A stretch of 7,483 nucleotides of DNA from JACDER01 sp036394915 (GTDB taxonomy: Bacteria; Actinomycetota; Thermoleophilia; Gaiellales; Gaiellaceae), in assembly GCA_036394915.1 (NCBI GenBank), contig DASWEE010000005.1:1-7483 (forward strand), read 5' to 3'. The translations under genes and the position numbers were made by a program. The notes beneath the pieces are model-generated. The model worked only from the letters and a program-made list of their open reading frames with translations. It was not told the DNA's origin and did not search any database. This document shows, piece by piece, positions 1 to 5,038 of the stretch (positions are counted from its first letter, which is position 1; each line of letters starts with the position of its first letter).

Positions 1-1307
1 TCCGTCATGTCCCATTGCTCGTCGGTGCCGATCTTGTTGTCGGGCCGCGTCGAGAGCTCCGCGCTCGCCTTCAGGTCGAAGAGCTCGTACACGTAGCGGC
101 CGTATGCGACGCAGCCGGCGATCTCGTCCTGGATCTGCTCCTCGGTGCAGAAGATGTGCGCGTCGTCCTGGGTCACGATCCGCACGCGGAGCAGCCCGTG
201 CAGCGCACCCGGCAGCTCGTCGCGGTGCAGCGACGCCGCCTCGGCGTAGCGGAGCGGCAACTCCTTGTAGCTGCGGGGGCGGCTGCCGAACAGGAGCATG
301 TGGCCCGGGCAGTTCATCGACTTCATCGCGAACAGCTGGCCGCGGACGTCGACCTTGAACATCAGGTCCTCGTACTTCGGGAAGTGGCCCGACGTCCAGA
401 AGGTGTCGGCGTCGTAGATGATCGGCGTCCGCACCTCGAGGTAGCCGCGCCTCGCGTTCTCTCGCACGCGGATCCGTTCGAGCTCGTTCCAGATCACCGC
501 CCCTTTCGGGTGCCAGAGCGGCGAAGCAGGCGAGTGCTTGGAGAAGTGGTAGAGGTCGAACTGTGGGCCGAGCTTGCGGTGGTCGCGCCGCTTGGCCTCC
601 TCGAGCCGCTCGAGGTACTCGTCGAGATCCTTTTGCGAGTAGAAGGCCGTGCCGTAGATGCGCGTCAGCTGCGGGTTCTTCTCATCGCCGCGCCAGTAGG
701 CGCCCGCGAGCCCGGTCAGCTTCAACGCCTTGATCGGACGGGAGTCCTGGAGGTGCGGGCCGCGGCAGAGGTCGGTGAAGTCACCCTGCGTATAGAAGGA
801 GATCGGCTCCTCGGCATCCTCGACGAGCTCGACCTTGTACGGCTCTCCCATAGAGAGGAAACGCTTCCGCGCTTCCTCTCTAGTGACCTCCTGTCTCGTC
901 CAGCTGCGACCTTCGTCCAACTCTTTTCGTATTTCCGCCTCGATGCGCTCGAGGTCCTCCTCGACGATCGGCTCGGGGAAATCGAAGTCGTAGTAGAAGC
1001 CGTTCTCGATCGGAGGGCCGATCGCGATCTTGACGCCGGGATAGAGCCGCTTGACCGCCTCCGCGAGGAGGTGGGCGCTTGAGTGGCGGAGCACCGCGAG
1101 CGCGTCGGGGTCGTCCGTGTCGCGCGTGGTCAGGATCTGGATCCGCTCCCCGTCCTGGAGCGGCAGGCGGAGGTCCTTGACCGAGCCGTTCGAACGGACG
1201 AGCACCGCCTGCTCGGCCAGCTTCGGTCCAATCGCGGCGGCGGCGTCGCGGCCGGTCGCGTCCTCCGGAAGCTCCAGCTCCGACTTATCGGGGAGAATCA
1301 CCTTCAT
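1..1307 (-). CDS. thrS: Threonyl-tRNA synthetase, N-terminal 435 codons (3' end outside window)
   Basis: Class II aminoacyl-tRNA synthetase charging tRNA-Thr in the cytoplasm. The frame is open from an ATG at 1307-1305 to the window edge. Domains in order: TGS domain (residues 1-61, opening MKVILPDKSELELPEDATG); editing domain with HSSAH (H75, H79) and CRGPH (C181, H185), the usual metal/editing residues; then the catalytic core, with MNCPGH (C333) and QDDAHIF (H384). These match two of the three zinc ligands of the E. coli enzyme (C334, H385), so the protein is essentially colinear with the roughly 640-aa family. The third zinc ligand and the anticodon-binding domain lie beyond the window. 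The start fits the TGS domain exactly, but no good Shine-Dalgarno precedes it, so a leaderless or weakly initiated mRNA is possible. A 10-bp inverted repeat at 851-882 sits inside the gene in a patch of AGA, ACT, TCT and GGA codons unusual for its neighbours. I found no T-box sequence upstream. Confidence 0.97.
   Translation of the reverse strand, partial: MKVILPDKSELELPEDATGRDAAAAIGPKLAEQAVLVRSNGSVKDLRLPLQDGERIQILTTRDTDDPDALAVLRHSSAHLLAEAVKRLYPGVKIAIGPPIENGFYYDFDFPEPIVEEDLERIEAEIRKELDEGRSWTRQEVTREEARKRFLSMGEPYKVELVEDAEEPISFYTQGDFTDLCRGPHLQDSRPIKALKLTGLAGAYWRGDEKNPQLTRIYGTAFYSQKDLDEYLERLEEAKRRDHRKLGPQFDLYHFSKHSPASPLWHPKGAVIWNELERIRVRENARRGYLEVRTPIIYDADTFWTSGHFPKYEDLMFKVDVRGQLFAMKSMNCPGHMLLFGSRPRSYKELPLRYAEAASLHRDELPGALHGLLRVRIVTQDDAHIFCTEEQIQDEIAGCVAYGRYVYELFDLKASAELSTRPDNKIGTDEQWDMT
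851..882 (-). repeat. 10-bp perfect inverted repeat inside thrS
   Basis: TAGAGAGGAA at 851-860 and TTCCTCTCTA at 873-882 are exact reverse complements separated by 12 nt. They would form a 10-bp hairpin in the thrS mRNA, covering codons about 142-153 (TREEARKRFLSM). The arms depend on rare AGA and TCT codons. The encoded peptide looks like normal family sequence, so this is not an obvious insertion. It may be chance or an mRNA structural element. Confidence 0.35.
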
Positions 1308-1431
1308 GAAAGGCAAGGATAATCAGGAGCCTCGCGAGGACGATCGCAACGAGCTGATCGAGGACGAGTCGCCGATCCCTGACCCGGAAGAGGTCAAGTC
1401 CAGGGACGACGACGACCCGGGCTCCGACTAG
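1306..1431 (+). CDS. Possible small acidic protein, 41 aa (unknown)
   Basis: Open frame of 41 codons starting with ATG 1306-1308 and ending with TAG 1429-1431. A GGGGAG at 1290-1295 lies 10 nt upstream and could serve as ribosome binding site. The product is very hydrophilic and acidic, opening MKGKDNQEPREDD and ending DDDDPGSD, and is probably disordered with no membrane segment or known domain. Most third codon positions are G or C, as expected for a gene in this genome. Its stop lies in the left arm of the hairpin at 1421-1446, which it would share with the convergent MFS gene; this is the best support that it is real. Against it, its ATG overlaps the thrS ATG on the other strand inside the palindrome TTCATGAA, so any promoter and the ribosome site must lie within thrS. 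The alternative is that this is simply the thrS upstream region. Confidence 0.35.
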   Translation: MKGKDNQEPREDDRNELIEDESPIPDPEEVKSRDDDDPGSD

Positions 1432-1446
1432 CCCACTAGTCGGAGC
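1421..1446. terminator. Bidirectional hairpin at convergent gene ends
   Basis: GCTCCGACTAG (1421-1431) and CTAGTCGGAGC (1436-1446) are perfect 11-bp inverted arms with a 4-nt loop (CCCA). The left arm contains the TAG stop of the small plus-strand ORF and the right arm contains the TAG stop of the MFS gene. Both frames therefore end Ser-Asp-stop. No T-run follows on either strand, so it is not a textbook intrinsic terminator, but the position between two gene ends fits a bidirectional terminator or 3'-end stabiliser. Confidence 0.6.
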
Positions 1447-2632
1447 AGCGATGCTTCGAACGACGGGCGAGCGCGAGCAGCACGACGGGCGCGGCGACGA
1501 GCACCCACATCGTCGTCCCCAGGCCTGCGTGCTCGGCGAGCATTCCGAGCGCCAGTGGGACGAGCGCACCCGCGAGGCCGCCGATCCCGCCGAGAGCGAC
1601 CGCTGCGCCGCTGCGGTCGGGCAGCGCCGAGTAGAGCCCGGCCTTCGGGATCGCGTACCAGCCCGAGTTGAGCAATCCGAGGACGGCTACGAAGCCGAGC
1701 TTCGATGCGGTCCCCGGAACCACGAGGAATGCCGGGTAGACGGCCAGCGAGGCGGCCGCGCTCCAGCGCAGATAGCGGTGGCCGTCGACTCGCCGAAGGA
1801 TGAGCAGCAGGATCGCGTCCCCGGCGAGTCCCGCGCCCGTCCAGACCGCGACGGCGAGCGCTCCTTCGACCGGGCGGATGCCGACGACATCCACGAAGTA
1901 GAGCGCGAGAAAGCCGTGAAAGACGTCGAGCAGCAGGTCGGCCGCCTCGAGCATCGCCAGCCAGCGGAGCACCTCGCGGCGGCGAAGCTCCGCGAGTGCG
2001 GCGGCGACGACGCGCAGGATCGGCATGTGCGGATGCGATACGCCGTTCGGCAGGTGCCGGAGTCCGATCACGAGTGGAAGCGCGCAGAGCGCGAGCCCGA
2101 TCGAGACGCACCGCCAGCCGGCGCCGAGCCAGATCGCCGCCGCGAGCACGACCGGCCCCGCGACGTACCCGACCGAGCCCGCGAGCGTCCAGCGGGCCAT
2201 GTTGCGGACCCGCTCGTGCGGCTGCAGGTCCATCAGCGTCGCCTGGGCGAGGCTGACGAAGGCACCCGTGGCCGAGTTGCCGATCAGCAAAGCAATCAGG
2301 AGCGTCCAGAACTCGGGCGCCAGCCCGACCGCCGCCGCGGAGACGGCGAAGGCGATCCCGCCGGCGACCATCGCAGCTCGGCAGCGCGGGGAGTCGCCGA
2401 GCGCGCCCACAAGAGGATCGAGCACGCTTCCGAACAGGCCGGGCACGGCGAGCAGCAGCCCGATCTGGCCGTAGCTCAGCCCAAGGTCGTGGCGGATGAG
2501 CGGCCAGGCGGCCGCGCGCGTACCCCCGACGAGCTCGTCGAGGAGCTCGATCGCGAGCAGGAGAGCGACGATGCCGGCGAATCTGCGCCGGCGGCGGGCT
2601 CTGGGTTAACTCGGAGGGCGGGCCAGGCGCAT
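1436..2632 (-). CDS. MFS transporter with in-frame stop at codon 9
   Basis: Twelve-helix major facilitator superfamily permease, about 398 codons from ATG 2632-2630 to TAG 1438-1436; substrate unknown. Twelve hydrophobic helices can be counted, with a loop 2-3 motif resembling MFS motif A (GALGDSPRCR). Helix 1 (about residues 18-35) follows a basic stretch of arginines, as expected for a cytoplasmic N-terminus. The frame contains TAA at 2608-2606, codon 9. No ATG, GTG or TTG occurs between that stop and the GTG at 2446, and starting there would remove helix 1 and part of helix 2. The ATG at 2632 lies 10 nt after the upstream small gene, which fits an operon start. So this is either a gene broken by a recent nonsense change, a sequence error, or one using a rare start codon. 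Everything after codon 9 looks intact. N-terminal phrases such as ELLDELVGGTRAAAWPLI and DLGLSYGQIGLLL recall fosmidomycin-resistance-like MFS proteins, but I would not assign a substrate. Confidence 0.85.
2606..2608 (-). other. In-frame TAA interrupting MFS N-terminus
   Basis: Read on the minus strand, ATG at 2632 gives MRLARPPS, then TAA, then continues in the same frame as PRARRRRR and the first transmembrane helix. One base change would restore the full-length transporter. The stop lies within the palindromic hexamer GTTAAC. Confidence 0.8.
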
Positions 2633-2642
2633 CGGCGGAAGC

Positions 2643-2804
2643 CTATGGCACCGCGTTCTTGGTGTCGAACGTCTCGATTGACGGGTCGCGAAGCCGCTTG
2701 CGTTCTTGCTCCTCACGCTCGCGCATGAGCTCCTCGACGGCCAGTTCATCCTCGCGCTGGCGCGACTTGCGCCACGAGGCTCGGATTCGCTGCCAGAGCT
2801 TCAT
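2643..2804 (-). CDS. Small charged helical protein, 53 aa (unknown)
   Basis: ATG at 2804-2802, stop TAG at 2645-2643. The product begins MKLWQRIRASWRKSRQRE and ends DTKNAVP. Its middle part is dense in Glu, Arg and Lys with regularly spaced Leu/Met, so it should be one long amphipathic or coiled-coil helix; there is no membrane segment. Codon third positions are mostly G or C. It lies 17 nt after the 59-aa membrane protein gene and 10 nt before the MFS ATG, so it reads as the third gene of the YjbR operon. No clear Shine-Dalgarno is visible. I do not recognise a family. It might bind a membrane or partner through its basic N-terminus, but that is inference. Confidence 0.55.
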   Translation of the reverse strand: MKLWQRIRASWRKSRQREDELAVEELMREREEQERKRLRDPSIETFDTKNAVP

Positions 2805-2821
2805 TGCTACAGCCTAGCCCC

Positions 2822-3001
2822 TTACTCGTAGTCCTCGGGCGTGTCCTTCTTCTTCCGCCTCCACGCGGCGTTGTCGGTGCCCGCGGGCTCGGCTTCTCCC
2901 TGCCGGAGGCGCCAGAGCAACCGCAACGGCGCGCCGATGACGATGATCACGAGCAGGATCCCGAGCCCGACCGTCGCCCACGTGGAGAACGCCAGCGGCA
3001 T
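2822..3001 (-). CDS. Small single-span membrane protein, 59 aa (unknown)
   Basis: ATG at 3001-2999, stop TAA at 2824-2822. Residues about 8-28 form one hydrophobic helix (GLGILLVIIVIGAPLRLLW), followed by a hydrophilic tail rich in Arg, Lys, Glu and Asp that ends KKKDTPEDYE. The positive residues after the helix suggest that the C-terminus is cytoplasmic. The start codon shares one base with the stop of the upstream YjbR gene (TGATG), typical of translational coupling. Seventeen bases separate it from the next small gene. I do not recognise the family. Confidence 0.65.
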   Translation of the reverse strand: MPLAFSTWATVGLGILLVIIVIGAPLRLLWRLRQGEAEPAGTDNAAWRRKKKDTPEDYE

Positions 3002-3366
3002 CAGTCGTCCGCCTCCACCGCGCTCTTGAGCTCAGCGGGCGCCTTCAGCCAGTAGCTCTCGCGCAGCCACTCGAGCGCAGCCTCTAGCGACTCCTCGTCC
3101 GTCACCTCGGCGGTGATCCAGCCGTAGCGGCCGACGTAGCGCGCCCGGCTGACGTACGGGAGCAGGTGGGCGATCTCCCGCTCCTCCGCCGTCAGCTTGA
3201 CCGTCAGGAGCACGCTGTCGCCGGCGGCGGACATCGACGCGAACATCTTGTTGTCTCCGACCTTGAAGACCGGATGACCCCACGGCTCGTCCTCATAGGT
3301 CTCGGGCAGCGAGAGCGCGAGCTCACGGATTCGCGCTTCGGCATCCACGGCCGCATTGTGTCGCAT
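3001..3366 (-). CDS. MmcQ/YjbR family protein (DUF419)
   Basis: 121-aa protein of the YjbR/MmcQ family, a small CyaY-like (double-wing) fold whose biochemical role is unsettled; DNA binding has been proposed from structure. Family features visible: an N-terminal helix ARIRELALSLPE (residues 11-22), the EPWGHPVFKV segment (27-36), KMFASM (40-45), the GWITAEV strand (82-88), and the closing ESYWLKAP (103-110), all in the usual order and length. I chose ATG 3366-3364; a GTG at 3348-3346 (VDAEARIREL, close to the usual family start) is an alternative. Neither has a good Shine-Dalgarno. The frame is open further upstream, but a longer start would run into the CBS gene and adds non-family sequence. 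It heads the minus-strand operon with the two small proteins and the MFS gene, and is divergent from the CBS gene with 64 bp between starts. Confidence 0.9.
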   Translation of the reverse strand: MRHNAAVDAEARIRELALSLPETYEDEPWGHPVFKVGDNKMFASMSAAGDSVLLTVKLTAEEREIAHLLPYVSRARYVGRYGWITAEVTDEESLEAALEWLRESYWLKAPAELKSAVEADD

Positions 3367-3430
3367 CGGCGCCCGTTTGCCGCTCGCATCCACCGGGTAG
3401 CCCTTGCTCGCAAGCGAAAGGGGAGGAGTG
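3367..3430. promoter_or_regulatory. Divergent intergenic region, YjbR gene / CBS gene
   Basis: These 64 bp must hold or lie close to the start signals of both divergent genes. On the plus strand a strong Shine-Dalgarno, GGAGGAG (3422-3428), precedes the CBS ATG at 3431. Two mutually exclusive small inverted repeats are present: CTTGC/GCAAG (3403-3407, 3410-3414), and CCCTT/AAGGG (3401-3405, 3418-3422), the second touching the first base of the Shine-Dalgarno. I could not pick out convincing -35/-10 elements. Confidence 0.4.
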
Positions 3431-3853
3431 ATGGCGAACAAGCCCATTCGCGACGTCATGTCGTCGAACCCGTGCTCGATCGACACGGACAAGTCTGTGG
3501 CCTACGCGGCCAAGATGATGAAGAAGGAGGATGTCGGCTTCGCGCCGATCGTCGAGGGAGACAAGCTGGTCGGCACCGTCACCGACCGGGACATCGCGGT
3601 CAAGGTCGTCGCCGAGGGCCGCAACCCGGAGTCGACGACGGTCCGCGAGATCATGTCCGGCAATCTCGTCACGATCGATCCGCAGCAGGATCTCGAAGAG
3701 GCCTTGCGGCTAATGGCGCGGAACCAGGTTCGCCGGCTACCGGTGGTCGAGGAGGACGGCAAGCTCGTCGGCGTGGTTGCCCAGAAGGACGTCGCCGACG
3801 AGGCGACCGCCGAGCAGACCGGCAAGGTCGTCGAGAAAATCTCGGAAGACTAG
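3431..3853 (+). CDS. Tandem CBS-domain protein, Hrp1-like
   Basis: 140-aa cytoplasmic protein made only of two CBS domains, the size and layout of mycobacterial hypoxic response protein 1. CBS pairs (Bateman modules) usually bind adenine nucleotides and act as energy or redox sensors; ligand and partner here are unknown. The first domain (about residues 6-60) begins IRDVMSSNPCSID and ends GTVTDRDIAVKVV. The second (about 71-125) begins VREIMSGNLVTID and ends GVVAQKDVADEA. ATG 3431-3433 is chosen because GGAGGAG lies a few bases upstream and because the family starts just before the IRDVM motif; an in-frame TTG at 3404 would add nine unsupported residues. It is the only confident plus-strand gene in the window. 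Its TAG stop (3851-3853) overlaps the stop of the convergent L,D-transpeptidase gene. Confidence 0.95.
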   Translation: MANKPIRDVMSSNPCSIDTDKSVAYAAKMMKKEDVGFAPIVEGDKLVGTVTDRDIAVKVVAEGRNPESTTVREIMSGNLVTIDPQQDLEEALRLMARNQVRRLPVVEEDGKLVGVVAQKDVADEATAEQTGKVVEKISED

Positions 3854-4803
3854 GCCGCGACCGTAAAGACGGGCGTCCCGACGTGGACCTGCTCGAAGAC
3901 CCACTCCGCGTCGGGAATCGCCATCCGGATGCATCCGTGCGATTGCGAATAGCCGAGTGAGGCAGCGTCGGGCGTCCCGTGGAGGCCGACGCCCGGCGCC
4001 GACAGGCCCATCCAGCGCGTCCCGAGCGGATTGCCCGGCCCCGGCGGGATCGGCTTCGCGCCCTGAGCCCAGGGAGCGTCCGGCGGCGGGATCCACCACG
4101 GGTCGCGCTGCATCTGGACGATGCTCCACTGTCCGGAGGGCGTCGGATACGCGGACTGGCCGGTTGCGACGGTGAACGTCCGGTCGAGCGTCGGGCCCTC
4201 GTAGAAGAGGAGCCGGTTCGACGCTGTCTCGACGACGATCACCGGGCCGAAGTTCTCGGGCGTGACCGAAGGCGCAACGTGCTCGACCGCGAGGCGGATC
4301 GGGACTCGATGTGTCGTCCGCACGGTGCGGATGATCCGCGCGGCCATCTTCGCGCGCTCGATCTTGAGCCCGGATCGTCCGGGTGAGATCACGGGGCGAA
4401 GGTTCGAGAGTCCGACGAGCGTCGCGTTCTCGGCCGGCCGCGACAGGTGGCTGTCGAGGCGCGCGATATAGCCGTCGAGACGCTTCCGGTCGAAGCGGAC
4501 CCGCAGCGGCACTCGTTTGCCCGGGCGTGCCCGGAGGGCGCGTGTTACGGCCCTTCCGACTCCCGCCGAAGCGCCGAGCGTCTTCGGCCCGGCCTTCCAG
4601 CTCTCCTTCCCGAAGACGAACAGCGCCTGCCGGCCCCAGACGCGCTGGATGTGAACGCGCGCGGCCTCCGCGTTGAGCCCGCCGACCGCGATTCCGCCGA
4701 TCTTCACGCCCTTCGCGATCGGCGGCAGGGGATGTTCCGCGCTCGGCGCAGCCGCAGCCGCGGCGACGGCCGCGATCGGGATAAAGGCGAGAAAGCGCGT
4801 CAC
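3850..4803 (-). CDS. Secreted L,D-transpeptidase (YkuD) with peptidoglycan-binding region
   Basis: 317-aa exported enzyme predicted to form 3-3 peptide cross-links in peptidoglycan, or attach proteins to it, outside the membrane. An N-terminal signal sequence or anchor (residues 1-22, MTRFLAFIPIAAVAAAAAAP) is followed by a region like the PG_binding_4/YoaR domain (about 32-160; KGVKIGGIAVGGLNAEAA). The YkuD catalytic domain covers about 187-317. The active site is intact: H275 (GLHGTPD) and S288-H289-G290-C291-I-R293 (SHGCIRM), C291 being the nucleophile. The start is GTG 4803-4801, with AGGA about 8 nt upstream. It ends at TAG 3852-3850, sharing CTAG with the CBS gene stop. A 235-bp gap separates it from the FIST gene, so it is probably transcribed from its own promoter in that gap. 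Confidence 0.95.
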   Translation of the reverse strand: MTRFLAFIPIAAVAAAAAAPSAEHPLPPIAKGVKIGGIAVGGLNAEAARVHIQRVWGRQALFVFGKESWKAGPKTLGASAGVGRAVTRALRARPGKRVPLRVRFDRKRLDGYIARLDSHLSRPAENATLVGLSNLRPVISPGRSGLKIERAKMAARIIRTVRTTHRVPIRLAVEHVAPSVTPENFGPVIVVETASNRLLFYEGPTLDRTFTVATGQSAYPTPSGQWSIVQMQRDPWWIPPPDAPWAQGAKPIPPGPGNPLGTRWMGLSAPGVGLHGTPDAASLGYSQSHGCIRMAIPDAEWVFEQVHVGTPVFTVAA

Positions 4804-5038
4804 TTCGAGGATCCTACGGCGAAACAGGGGCTAGCGGTTCCCCAGCGAGCATCTTTCCACAGCCGAGCCGGAAAAAGGGGCCGTAAGCGTCTCGGGCTCA
4901 CGTAAGGCACCCGGTCGAGACTTGTGGATTCTGTGGAAAACCGCAGTTGGTGGGAGTGCGAGCGCCTGCGAGTGTAAACCTCCGCCCATCGGAATTCCAG
5001 ACCCCTCCGCGCGCCAATGTCGCAAAGAGCGCGGAAAA
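4804..5038. promoter_or_regulatory. Non-coding gap with inverted repeats upstream of the L,D-transpeptidase gene
   Basis: No convincing gene. TTTCCACAG (4854-4862) and CTGTGGAAA (4931-4939) are a perfect 9-bp inverted pair enclosing a second pair, GTCTCG (4889-4894) and CGAGAC (4916-4921). TTGTGGATT (4922-4930) directly abuts the right arm. All three TCCACA-type sites resemble DnaA boxes (TTATCCACA) with one to three mismatches. CGTAAG occurs twice (4882-4887, 4901-4906). On the minus strand a weak promoter is possible: TGGAAT (4999-4994), 17 nt, TACACT (4976-4971). That would give the L,D-transpeptidase mRNA a leader of roughly 160 nt containing the repeats. A 7-bp stem TCCGCGC/GCGCGGA (5006-5012, 5029-5035) lies just after the FIST stop. 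Confidence 0.4.
4971..4999 (-). promoter_or_regulatory. Weak candidate promoter for the L,D-transpeptidase gene
   Basis: TGGAAT (4999-4994) as -35 and TACACT (4976-4971) as -10, with a 17-nt spacer. They match the sigma-70 consensus at about three and four of six positions. This is the best pair I could find by eye in the gap and may be chance. Confidence 0.18.

Noticed and set aside
15..1082. 355-codon plus-strand open frame opposite thrS
   Set aside because: Antisense to an unmistakable ThrRS; low-complexity Arg/Leu/Val composition typical of shadow frames in GC-rich DNA.
1308..1435. T-box leader for thrS
   Set aside because: No T-box consensus or terminator/antiterminator pair is visible on the minus strand.
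1451..2728. 425-codon plus-strand open frame opposite the MFS operon
   Set aside because: Composition is Arg/Glu/Asp/Ala rich with no domain; the minus strand encodes a clear 12-helix transporter and a small gene there.
3404..3430. TTG start nine codons upstream for the CBS protein
   Set aside because: ATG 3431 has GGAGGAG at the right distance and matches the family start.
3367..3492. Longer N-terminus for the YjbR protein
   Set aside because: The extension is not family-like and would overlap the start of the CBS gene, which has a strong ribosome site.
3166..3960. 264-codon plus-strand open frame over YjbR, CBS and the transpeptidase end
   Set aside because: Shadow of three recognised genes; Arg/Gly-rich with no domain.
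4831..5025. 64-codon minus-strand open frame in the 4804-5038 gap
   Set aside because: Starts with TTG, has no ribosome site, and its AT-ending codons and composition do not look coding.
5006..5035. 7-bp stem after the FIST stop as an intrinsic terminator
   Set aside because: On the transcript strand there is no T-run after the second arm, and the 16-nt loop is long; kept only as part of the gap description.
4804..5038. Chromosomal origin because of DnaA-box-like sites
   Set aside because: Sites are degenerate, there is no AT-rich unwinding element, and no replication genes are nearby.
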